From Isoetes taiwanensis (Eukaryota; Streptophyta; Lycopodiopsida; Isoetales; Isoetaceae): a DNA stretch of 64,000 nt. The stretch is from assembly GCA_021234155.1 (NCBI GenBank), contig JAJEKV010000039.1, forward strand, positions 4,322,745 through 4,386,744, given 5' to 3'. The notes under the pieces were generated by a model. It searched no databases, was not told the DNA's origin, and saw only the letters and a program-made list of their open reading frames with translations. This document shows positions 12,448 to 22,776 of the stretch, in pieces. The stretch's first letter is position 1; every line of letters starts with the position of its first letter. Position numbers and translations under genes: made by a program.

Positions 12448-14084
12448 TGAACTAGAGATGGTAAATTGACAATGCGATGTTCGTCTTGTCGGCTAAAAAG
12501 TTTTGCCAATGCTAGAAATCTCTAGAAATTGTAAAGGTCATGCCACCTGGAAATAAGGGTCCATTACATTATTTAGATTCTCATTTGCCAAAGCAAAATT
12601 GGGGACAAAAGCATATGTCTCTTAATACTATTTCCTTGGTTCGACACAGACGTTATAATATGGTGTGCCTTATATTAGTATATTTTAACAGCTTGGATCT
12701 GCTTAAAGTGATCAGCCATCAAACATTTCCAAAGACCTAGAGTCACCTGCAAGACCTTTGTTGCCTAGACATACTTGGTTTTACTTCATTGCCGCACTCA
12801 TTTATTCTTGATGTGCTTTCTACCACCTTATTATAAGCAACGCAAGATCATAGCACTACCAAAAGAATGACAGCAAACAATATTAAAGATACATGCATCC
12901 AAGGAAAACAACACAAGAAAAAAAGTAATGTTGTTGTAGTTTGCTCTTTATGATAAGAAATTATTCCTATACACATGAAAATTGATATTTGTATGATACC
13001 AGAGGCCCATGTTCAAACCATTTGCCTCTTTAACATCCAGAACTTGTGTATATGATATAATCCCTCTCTCTATGATAATGGCATGTGTATTAATAAAAGA
13101 AATAACTATTTGGGCATAATAGCCTAAACCAATGTGACATTGTACTGAACAGATAATGGTGAATTGGGTACAGGGAACACTCTTTGGTCTCACACAACTA
13201 GCAAAATGGAGCACTAGATTCAAAACACCTTTCTTCAAAAGCGCATTCTCCATTCTCACAATGGCAGTATATCCTTGCAATCTCTCAAGCACTTACGTAT
13301 CTTTAACCTATCACAGCCATCACATTGTCTGTAAGTAACAGAAGCATTGATTAGTTATTCCCAAATAGACACCCTTATAACTGCAAAAGTTTAAAAGGAA
13401 ATCTGGCGGTAATGCAGACTTGGGGTTCTTGTATGGTTTTGTAAGGGTGAGAATTGCTATTTCTTTTGCATAAATGTGTGATCACAAAAAAGAGAAGGGA
13501 AGGGAACACTACCAATATGAACCTATAAGTTTTGTCAAGTTGGAATGATCGCTCAAATGTGTAATAACAATAGTTTATCTGCCCATTACTTTGTATCGAA
13601 TGCATGTAGCTAAGAACATAGAAAAATAAATTATTTTCTAACATTGTATATTGCTTTTGGACATTAAAAGGATGCACTCATTGTTTAACCTAAAAAACAA
13701 AACATCTATGAAAAGCCATAATGGAGGGATGGCAAATGCATAGGTTAGAGCATGTTGTTCAAGATCTACAGACGACATAACGAATTCCATTTATTTCCTC
13801 AAGGGTGGTAATGCATAAGTGTGGTAGGTTAATATCTGAACAAGAGGAATAAGAGAGGCAAAATAATATTGGATTTAAAACATTTCCAAGGATAGCCTTC
13901 CATTTTGAAAACCTTAAAAATAAATTCTATCACTTAGTACTCCTTGCACTTTCATTTTACCAAGTGACTTTATTCACATTAGACCCCAAATCTTGGAGGA
14001 CCATAAAAGATAAGTGCGACAGGCAGGCTAATATCTAAACAAGAGGAAAAATAATATTGGATTTAAAATGCTTCCAAGGCTAGA
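12448..14084. other. Intergenic stretch with a diverged local duplication
   Basis: No gene is recognised. Near its right end a block of about 75 bases (ttaatatctgaacaagagg through tttccaaggatag) at 13,828-13,903 recurs at 14,022-14,082 with a deletion, so the region just left of the small MITE has been locally duplicated. Confidence 0.5.
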
Positions 14085-14191
14085 ATTCGTTTTACTGGTC
14101 CTCCTCTGATGTACACAGATCTCAGCCCTTGATTTTGTAGATTGTGTTGCTTAGATTAGTGCTACGTCAGAGGGGGGCCAGTAAAACGAAT
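14085..14191. mobile_element. Small foldback MITE, 107 bp
   Basis: The ends ATTCGTTTTACTGG and CCAGTAAAACGAAT are perfect complements, and the complementarity continues imperfectly through CCTCTGATGTA and TACGTCAGAGG. The whole unit can fold into one long hairpin with a loop of about 50 bases. It is non-coding, with no obvious target duplication. Superfamily cannot be assigned from this copy alone. Confidence 0.65.
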
Positions 14192-14394
14192 GTGTCCCAT
14201 GGGGATTTGGATTTATCATGTTCAAGCACATGGTTTTTGCACAACGTGATTGAAGGAACCAAGCAAACAAATAGATGTACGTATATGATGAAGTTTTGTT
14301 TTGGAGGTAGATTAATGTGTCTTCCTTGGATGCATCATCTTCCAGTGCAGGATTATTACATGCAATGTGGCATCAACTGGCACTGCAACTTGGC

Positions 14395-14755
14395 CAACAT
14401 CAACTGATCTGGCACAATGAAAGCTTTATATTGGCAGGTTTGTCTTACGAAACTTCAAATGCGGCTTTATTGGATATTTTCTCCCAGTATGGCGAGATTG
14501 AGGAAGGAGCAGTTGCATATGATAAAAACACAAGCAAATCTCGTTACGTTCTTATACAACAGGTGTGCAATATTATATTGTCCAAGATGTGTCCAAGACG
14601 TGTGTTGATAATTCTTTTAATGTGCCTTCAATTTTTATAGAGGCTTTGTCTTCATTACTTACAGAACCGTAGAATCAGCTAAGAAAGCAATTAATGATCC
14701 TAACAAAACGATTAAGGTCATTGTTGAAGGTGTTCCTCGCAAACCTCCAACCTCA
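14395..14755 (+). pseudogene. Broken RRM-domain gene fragment, UBA2/hnRNP-like
   Basis: RRM proteins of this type bind RNA in the nucleus; plant UBA2 proteins are the closest family I can think of. The text gives an RNP2-like KLYIG, then after a +1 shift GLSYETSNAALLDIFSQYGE and GAVAYDKNTSKSR (14,438-14,548). After an intron-like gap of about 90 bases come RGFVFIT (RNP1) and VESAKKAINDPNKTI (14,640-14,717). One RRM is thus nearly complete but split by a frameshift and an unusual junction, with a stop before RNP2. No second RRM or start codon is seen. It is most likely a transposed gene piece rather than a working gene. Confidence 0.6.
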
Positions 14756-16955
14756 ATGGTTTAAAACCTCCAAGTTGCTTTAGACAACCACTCTGTGCAA
14801 GAAAATTCCAAAAAGAAAGCCTAAACACAAGATTAGTATTGCTTTCCCAAATCAGCAAAAACGATGCCTCAGCAAAAATCGTGCCATTATCAAAGGATAT
14901 GAATCTTTTTTGAGTTTTCACTTGATTCTATCTCTTACAGATCTACACACAAGGATCAATCACTTCTTTTGCAAAAATAGATGCAACTTAGTTCTAAAAC
15001 TCAAGTTTTTTGCAAATAGCCTATCACGGGAAGAAAACAGCAAACAATATTTTGCCAATCGAACTATGATGGTCCTTTCTGAGCTCTGAAAATTTTCTAC
15101 ACCTTCTAATAGTCTGCAATCAAGGGAAAACTGGTTGTTTGATCAAAATTATAGCTAGAATCTCCAAGGTGGAGTATTTGCTCAGAAATTGCAATGATTT
15201 GCAAAATATAGAGAACAGGCTATAGTAAAATTATTTTTGATGTTTTTCCAGTCTCTTTGTGCTTTCTACTTTTGCAAAATATAGAGAACAGGCTGTAGTA
15301 AAATTATTTTTGATGTTTTTCCAGTCTCTTTGTGCTTTCTACTTGAATGATTAACTCTCTATTTATGCATTTCCCTATATGTAATGCTAGAACTTGTCAA
15401 ATATTCACACAGATTGATATTAAAGGCAATTCAATCTAATTTTAATAATAATTTTAATAATAATTTTAATCAATGAAGCAGTGTAGATGATGCAATCTAA
15501 TTTATGATATGCTTCAGACAAACAAATAATATTCTAATATCGCTTTTACCTTTTTTAATTTACCTGCAAATTGAACACAGTTGCAACGCCAAGGATCGGA
15601 TTTTCATTTAAAGGATCATCACACAGCCATACAAAGGATTCCCAAGCTCTGTAGTCTTGGGCACAGGATAAAAAAAAAAGTCTTCATCACAGCAAATAAT
15701 CAGACTGCTTCAAGTAATCCATGGATTCTAAAAGCAAGAAAGGCAAATTCAAGCAGCAGTCAATCAAACCGGCCTCAAAATGAGAAACCTAGATCAGTTC
15801 TTGTGTCCAAAGCCCTCAAAAACTTTTGTCAGCAATTTTTCCTTTTCATAATCCTCTGTTTAAGTCTGTTCTTGGCAAATCTGGCATAAATCTTTGGCTT
15901 TTTTCTTAATTTGAGAGTTCTTAGCTTAGAATAAATTTATCCGAGAGCATTCAGCAATGATCAAATAGTCAGACCGTTGTAACAATCCGGATCTTGGCAT
16001 GACATATTTTTAGGGTTTTTGAGAGTTCTTGCTGATATATCCCATAGGCATTTATCAAAAAGGGAGATAAGGTATATAAGGTCTGACAAAACCCTTAATA
16101 TAAATTCAGACGTGCTATGCCCACGTGGGATTCGGTCCGTTACCGCCCCACACACTCAGGTGTACCACGTGGCGGGGGGAGATTGGATGGGGGATTGTAC
16201 CACGTGCCGGGGGGTAGATAAGACATTTTTTTTATTTTTTGAAACTTGGCACGAATCCCAAGAACTAAAAAATGAAGGTAAAAACATGGTCTTTTTCAAA
16301 AAATCTTTTTTTTTCACATGAAATCTTTTTTTATGCTCTATGACATGGAAGAATCTTTTTTGCAAAAGGACATTTGGCTTTTTTGACTCAAAATGGGGTA
16401 GAATTGATGATGTGGCAAGTTGGCATGGTGACTTGGCAAATGGAAGATGACATGGCAATATGGAATGATGATGATGTGTCAAGCAAGTTGACGAAATGTC
16501 TTTTTTCTAGTCAAAACTTTTTATGAGGTGGAAATGATGAGAATGCCACGTGTAGGATGATGTTAAGGCATTTAATCATGATGTGGCACAATGGCATGTC
16601 ACCCTAAGCATCAAAATGACTTCTCTTAGGTCAAATATTTTGAATAAAGGGAATTTATGGAAGGTGACATGTGTATGATGACATGGCGTACTTGGCGGTG
16701 ATGTGGATGGTACATGGTATATTGTGATGGTGATTTGACAACTTTTGATTATGACATGGACAAATTTGGCACTAGTGCACAAACTTCGATCCCTTATGCA
16801 TCAACTTGATCATTTGACTTCTTCGTGCTTTTCTTGGGAAATTGTGCATTTTGTCTTTCTAGTTTGACTTTTAGAGAGAGAATGTGATTTTAGATTATAG
16901 GAAAAGCCAAATTGAGTAGAATTTTTTTGATTTTTCAAGATGGTGGAGGTACAAT
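14756..16955. other. Intergenic stretch with a short tandem duplication and low-complexity DNA
   Basis: No gene is recognised. A 73-bp unit starting tttgcaaaatatagagaac is present twice in tandem (15,198-15,270 and 15,271-15,343) with one or two differences. A taattttaataa microrepeat lies at 15,436-15,470. An open frame at 15,581-15,889 has no recognisable similarity. At 16,120-16,210 three CACGTG palindromes occur within 90 bases. From 16,390 to 16,760 the text is dominated by degenerate copies of atgacatggca. The stretch ends where the CACTA terminus begins. Confidence 0.5.
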
Positions 16956-16977
16956 CACTACAAGGGATCATCGATCT

Positions 16978-17625
16978 TAAACGGCAGCAAGATGTCTTTT
17001 AACGACGTCAACGTCTTTCAACGACGTCAACGTCGTTTAACGACGACTATTAGGCGTTTCGTGTCACAATTGCTTGCATGGCCTGCTGATGTTGCCAAGC
17101 TGGCACTCCTGCATGTCATGCTACGTGTATATAATGTCGTTCAATGACGATTATGACATATGACGTGCCCTGGTTGCTGTCGTGGCGTGCCGGCTCGCCA
17201 AACCTGCAGGCCTGCGTGGTGTGCCACGTGTGCAAGATGTCGTTAAACGACGTCTATGGCATCTGACATGCCCTGGGTGTTGACGTGGCCTACCGGCTCG
17301 CCAGACTGGCACACCAGCGTGTCATGCGACGTGTGCGACACGTTGTTAAACGACGTCGAGCAAACGTGACGTGAAACAACTGCTTGCGTGGCCTGCTGAT
17401 ATTGCCAAGCTGGCAGGTCTGCGTGTCATGCCACGTGTGCAAAATGTCGTTCAATGATGATTATGGCATCTGATGTGCCCTGGTTGCTGCCGTAGTATAC
17501 CGTCTCGCCAGGCTGGCAGGCCTGCGTGGTGTGCCACGCGTGTAGGCCGTCGTTCAACGACGTCTGTGGCATCTGACGCGCCCTGGGTGCTGTCGTGGCC
17601 TACCGGCTCATCTACAAATGATTTG
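16978..17625. repeat. CACTA subterminal tandem array with AACGACGTC motifs
   Basis: About five diverged units of 115-150 bases each carry a palindromic GTCGTT-AACGAC core, a gccacgtgtg block and ctggcaggcctgcgtg-type text. The first part is compact (three cores within 60 bases at 16,990-17,050). Such subterminal repeats are transposase-binding sites in En/Spm elements; the same role here is inferred. The array is much richer in GC and CpG than its surroundings. Confidence 0.75.
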
Positions 17626-17838
17626 AAGGGTTGGGTGAATAAGGTATTGGTGGACTCCATCCCAAATGGAAAGGACTAGATGTATCGGGTTCAGGCACCC
17701 CTCAATCAAATGCTTTCTAATATCATAAATGTTGTATCAATCTAAACCTTAAGAAGAATAAACATTTGATAAATCTATGAAAAGATACATTAAAGTTTTT
17801 TATTAATATTTTTTATTTGTTGTTTACTAGTAGAAACA

Positions 17839-18228
17839 ACATGGATGAACGTCAGAAGGAATATGAACATAAACTGAAACAGAAAGCTTTCAGAATGTTA
17901 CATGGCGACTTGCGCAAGGATGTTACCCCAACAAAGACCAAAGGACCGAGTCTTCCTCGAGGCTTTGTGGTGTGCACGAAAGGAATGCCGCCAATGTATG
18001 TACCATAAACATGTTTCTAATAATTAATTAACTCTATATCCTAATGTATTTTTTTTTTTTTTGCAGTTGTACTTCACAGAGCGGTTATATTGCAATTGTT
18101 CGATGTGCAAAGGACAAATAAAATGGATGAGAAAGACTGTCCTCGACCATGTTGATAAATATGGTGAATGGTCAATAAATCCAGTGCTCTCGGACGCACG
18201 TGTGGGGTATTCCAACGAGATATAATAC
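17839..18228 (+). pseudogene. N-terminal transposase-associated domain of the CACTA element
   Basis: A first exon-like piece begins MDERQKEYEHKLKQKAF (from 17,839). After an intron-like gap ending in a poly(T)-AG acceptor near 18,066 comes LYFTERLYCNCSMCKGQ, then RKTVLDHVDKYGEW. The Cys-x-Cys-x2-Cys cluster followed by a basic stretch and a His matches the transposase-associated domain at the start of plant TNP2 proteins, thought to be a DNA-binding zinc module. Further in-frame text follows at 18,308-18,517 (VDDVDTMNAFIETPTKRKPS) without a domain I can name. The joints are approximate. Confidence 0.55.
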
Positions 18229-18636
18229 ACGAATCTCATGTACTCGAATCAACTACTCTCATGTACTTGAATTGACGTCTTAACTTAGTTTGCTTGTATT
18301 TTGTTAGGAAGAAATTGAGAATGAAGTGAGCTCGAAGCAGTATATAGATTTTGGAGTCCTGTCATTGGAAGTAGATGATGTTGATACTATGAATGCGTTC
18401 ATAGAAACTCCTACAAAAAGAAAGCCATCAACTTCCGCAAAGAGTATCCCATTACGTGATAGAACTCGTCGTGCAATGGCCATCGCCAAGATTGGGGGGA
18501 ATGACAATGTTCATTAAAATTGGAATGTACTAGATCATGTAGAAGAAAATAATCTTCCACCTTCACTAGTCCATTTGGTCCAGCCTTTATGGACAAAGAT
18601 CGTAAGAAATTCAGTTCATGGCCTAGGGGCAAGCCA

Positions 18637-19112
18637 ATTATTTATGGAGAGCAATTTACATATTGGGGTAGGTAGTACATGATTAAAAATAGTCGGGTCC
18701 CCGGTGCTAGCCTGGGATTATATATTATGACGAATACAAAAGTCAAAGATGGTACGACTGTTCCTTTAATGCCATATGTAGGTCCTAAATATAACTCAAA
18801 CACTTGACATAAATTGAGTAAGCATCAGTGGCGCATGCTCATCTATGGCCTAAATTCAAATGCACGAACAATAGCCAAGCCCAATGACTACGCAGGCTTC
18901 ACATACATTGATGGTCGTTCTCAATTGCATGGAAATCTTGCTGCTTTTATTAATAGCTCTATCGAGAATTCTGAAGCTACTAATTGTGAATTTGTCGAGG
19001 CAAACAAAGACCAAGAAGAATTCTTAAGGCGTAAAATTGACGAGAGATATATCATGGTTTGTGCTATAAAAAGTCTGTGTATTGGTGTTCATTCAATATA
19101 AATATGGTAGAC
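18637..19112 (+). pseudogene. Broken SET-domain (lysine methyltransferase-like) frame inside the CACTA element
   Basis: SET domains transfer methyl groups from S-adenosylmethionine to lysines. The frame reads SRVPGASLGLY (cofactor-binding GxxLG start), then MPYVGPKY, a TGA stop, then QWRMLIYGL, GFTYIDGRS, GNLAAFINSS, NCEFVE, and after a frameshift near 19,090 FIQYKYGRPI. These correspond in order to the GxG, central, pseudoknot N-F-I-N-S plus N-C and final aromatic segments of a SET domain. At least one stop upstream (18,673 area), one inside and one frameshift make it non-functional as read. It sits between the transposase-associated and TNP2 parts, on the same strand. It could be a captured host gene or an original extra protein of this transposon lineage. 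Confidence 0.6.
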
Positions 19113-19527
19113 CAATACCGGTGATGATGTACTCAAATTACCCATATAATTTGTGTCGGATTTGGTGGGAATGCACCATGTGTTTCTTTTTTTTGTGGAA
19201 TGAGATTATATACACATTTATCTTCAATATGTGCCTTGATTATGACACAAGATTTTATATTTCGTTTGTTATTTAAATTCTTAAAATTTAACAAACACGG
19301 GCTCTCACTGCATGTATCAATCACATATGTGTTTCGTTTAATCTGGCATGTAGGATAGGCAAGTGGATATGAGACCACATCCAAGTGTACTGAATTGGCG
19401 ACATCATTGTGGATAATAGAATTAGAATATATCGAGCAATATGGTACAAACATGGGCACAATGCATAATGAAGCGTACAATGATCAAGATGAATAGGAAT
19501 ACGACGATGAAGATGACGATAATGCCA

Positions 19528-20297
19528 CTATGGACGACCCCATGGAAGTTGAGGAACCCATAGCCGACATGTTAGATGCATTTGACCCAATCTTCGACGA
19601 TGAAAATACTCCTAGCGATGGTCATGAAGATCATGTTTTACTGGAGGAGGCGCATAAAGTATTATATCCAAGGGCAAGCATATCTATATTGGCGACATCT
19701 TTATTGATATTAACCTTCAAGCCAAATTCAAATGGAGCAATGCCAGTGTTACGGCTTTATTAGAGTAAGTACAATTGCAATCACTTGACTTATTGAATTT
19801 GTAGTTGAATGTATACGTAAGGGGCTGTTTTATGCAGGTTATTGTAAGAGAAAATACTTCCACAAGGGAACACCATGCCCAAGAGCTGCGATAAAATAAA
19901 AAAATATATTGGCAGCTACTGGTTTAGGCTACCATATAAGATTCATGCTTGTCCAAATGATTGTATGGTATATTATTCAATGGACATCTACAAGGGCACA
20001 AAAAACATGCCCTAAATGTGTTGCCTCTAGGTACAATGCAGATGCCAAGGGAAAGGTCGTCCCGATGAAGGTGGTTCGCTACTTTCCATTGATCCCTCGC
20101 ATAAGGCTATTGTTTCGATGTGAATCTCTAGCTTCGCTCATGGGTTGGTGTGCCATTAATGCATCAAGTGATAATGTACTTCGCGTGGTTAGTGACTGCA
20201 AGCAATGGAAGCATATTGATGAAACATGGTTGGAATTTGGAAGGGAGCCACGAAATCTCAGATTAGGGTTGGAGTTTATGGCACCTCTGCAGTCGTG
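19528..20297 (+). pseudogene. TNP2-type transposase core, CACTA
   Basis: TNP2 is the catalytic transposase of En/Spm elements. An acidic leader (MEVEEPIADMLDAF, from 19,545) is followed by LYPRASISILATSLLIL (about 19,660), matching the start of the Transposase_21 domain. After a gap with frame breaks come CPKCVASRY, VVRYFPLIPRI, CESLASLMGW and WKHIDETWLEFG, then EPRNLRLGLEF (20,010-20,280). The CPxC-Arg-Tyr and RYFPLIPR motifs are diagnostic. The frame ends just after the RNLRLGL motif, so the remaining, larger part of the transposase is absent and the protein is dead. Confidence 0.8.
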
Positions 20298-20300
20298 AGT

Positions 20301-22540
20301 ACGCAAACTGAATTTTGATAGGCAGACATTAATACACAACTCTAGAAATGTTTCTGAACAGATGACAAATGAAATGTGATTTAATATTGACAAACGATCT
20401 ATTTTCAGATTGTATTGCTTACACAGAGGAATCAGAGAGCCCACTTCTTCTAGATCATCATCATCACCCTGTACCCAATCAAAATAAACGTGCTTCCAAT
20501 GCGAATGCCTTGTGTGATGCACTGTCTCCCTAAATGCTATTACAGAACTGCCTGTAAAAGGATCGCTTAGCTCCTCCATGTTTGATAGCTTGGTTAGCTT
20601 TGTTAGCAACCGGCATTTATATTGCTAAAAAGCTGGACCGACGCACACAATTGATGATATTAACGCTGACATTGAAATGTTGCTCATCGTTTAAATTTAT
20701 CTAAATACTTGATAGTTGATAATCTTGCACAAAGGTCCCTTTTCTCTGCTGCTTTCCCTTTGGTCTTGGCTCGTGATTATCATTGATTGATTTATTGTTT
20801 AACTTTGTTTGAAGGCTTATATTTGTTGATAAACTGTCTATCCTTTTTTTATTCCGCTTTCCAAGCAAATTCCACTTTTAACTTATTCTCCAAATCATCA
20901 GTTGAAAATCAGCCATCTCCAAATAACGTGGTTGGAAACCACACACCCAACCTTTATGCCCAAATGACGTGGTTAGAATCCTACATTGATATTGCTTTAT
21001 TGTTTACATTTATTTAAATATTTATTAATCTTCCAAGTTCCTCTCTCTCTCCTCCACAACTTCAACAAGGTGTAGGAACCACTGAGAAGTTCTTTCAACA
21101 CTTCATCGTTGTTGATTAACCATCGCACTTAGATTCGTCTTTCTCCTCCTTCCTATGCAAATTCTACTCTTAACTTATTCTCCAAATGGCGCGATTGGAA
21201 ATCAATCCTTATCTCCAAATGAACATCCAAATACATGTCGTCCAACACGTATTAAACTTGTTGGTCCAAGATCCCTTTTCTCTCTTGCTTTCCAAGGCAC
21301 ATTCTTCTTTTAACTTATTGCACCCAACAAAATCAAATTGAATTGATGCATACAAGAAAAGAGAGAAAGGAAACAAAATACAAAAAAAAAAGTAGGATCC
21401 GAGCATCCGACAACTCTCCTATCAAGAAATTCATAATGCCTTTAAATTTTTGGTAGAAAGAAAGAACATACACTTTAGATTCTGTGTGTTTTAAAGCCAT
21501 AATAAACAAGTTGAATGTAAACAATCTAGAGCAACTGGGCTTTGTTGGAGTATCATAACACCATCGCAGTTTGCTTTTTATTGCTAAACAACTAAACCCA
21601 CACATATAACCAAATAATGCGATTGGAGAAATCTGATAGAGACTCTTGGATTGTTGTCTTGGAACGTTGATTATTTAAATTTATTTGAACACTTGATAAT
21701 TGTTGGTTAACCATCTTGCCCTTAAATCTAGGTTCTCTCATGCTTTCCAAGCAAATTCTACTTTTAGCTTACTACAAACAAGCGAAATGAAAAATAGAAG
21801 AAATTAGTGATCCTTATCCCCAACCCAAATGACGCAGTTGGAATCCTACATTGAGATGTTGCTTTATTGTTTAGATTTATTTAAATACTTGATAATCATC
21901 TACGATCTCTTTTCTCTTCTACTTTTCAGACATATTTTTCTTTAACTTGTTGCGCACAACAAAATGAAAAGAAGAAAAGAGAGGAATGAAACAAAGAAGG
22001 AAACATACGAGCATCCAACAACTCTCGGACCAAATAAACTCATTTTCTTATGATTTAGAGGATAAAACTGATGATGGCTTTAAATTTTAGGTAGACAGAA
22101 GAGACAACTATGATCTCGTACTTGAGATCTTATAAATTGTCATTAGGTTAGTTTAATATGCACCCAAACCAAAGGGGGTTTAAGGCGGAATATTATTTTT
22201 AAGTGTGGAATGTAATAGTTTGTCATTACATTATGCAGAAACAAATTGATATTATGCTAGATATTGATTGTATAATTAATAAATATGTAGCATATGAATA
22301 AAAACTAATATGTAGCATAAATTAAAAACATTAAACCATTATATTTGACACAAAATAATGGAATGCATTTCTTTGAACCAAGTTGGATCATATACGTAAC
22401 ACATATCTAGCATATCTAGCATATGTGATAAAAGGGGGTTCCAGGGGTATTTGATATGGATATAATTCCTGAAATCATACACCATATCCCTAAAACAATT
22501 CAATGTGTTATTATAAAAAAAACATAGATTTAAGATAAAA
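20301..22540. repeat. Degenerate AT-rich repeat field
   Basis: A recurring module combines ccaaatgacg-ggttggaatcctacattga, tgctttattgtttaatttatttaaata and tttccaagcaaattctacttttaac. Versions occur near 20,660, 20,860-20,990, 21,155-21,250, 21,280, 21,610-21,780 and 21,820-21,960, at irregular spacing, so this is an old rearranged tandem family. On the minus strand 20,609-20,410 holds a conserved-looking peptide (MEELSDPFTGSSVIAF) that I do not recognise; it may be an exon of a displaced gene. Confidence 0.5.
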
Positions 22541-22544
22541 AATA

Positions 22545-22720
22545 GTCACGTTAGCTCACTGATTAGATTGGTTATAGTAGTCTTATTAGGACATTGAGTT
22601 ATTTTGGTAGAGGTTCGAGCTCCCGTATTTCACATTCTAAAACCCTAGGCAAAGCCGTATAAAGGCTCAATATACCATCAAAACCTTAGGTAAACTTGTA
22701 TTTGACATCTCAAAATCATA
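22545..22720 (+). mobile_element. Possible tRNA-derived SINE
   Basis: A box-A-like TTAGCTCACTGATTAGA (22,550) and a box-B-like GGTTCGAGCTCCC (22,612) lie about 60 bases apart, the spacing of an internal RNA polymerase III promoter with an enlarged middle. The flank downstream is non-coding with short repeated aaaccctagg-type words. No tail or target duplication could be fixed, so the ends are approximate. Confidence 0.4.
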
Positions 22721-22776
22721 GGCGCCCCCAATCATAAATGAGCATAAGCGAAACGAGAGGTGCCCAGAGGCTGTAA

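Larger units (their letters stand above)
16956..20300 (+). mobile_element. Decayed CACTA (En/Spm) DNA transposon, right end not found
   Basis: The left end reads CACTACAAGGGATCATCG, the CACTA terminal signature. It is followed by a subterminal tandem array and then transposase remnants in the plus orientation, ending with the TNP2 core at about 20,290. No complementary CTTGTAGTG terminus is found downstream, so the right side is deleted or decayed. Frameshifts and stops throughout show that it is inactive. Host-like SET-domain sequence lies between the two transposase parts. Confidence 0.8.

Noticed and set aside
15581-15889. 102-codon plus-strand frame
   Set aside because: No similarity, no initiation context and no repeat in the window; chance open frame is likely.
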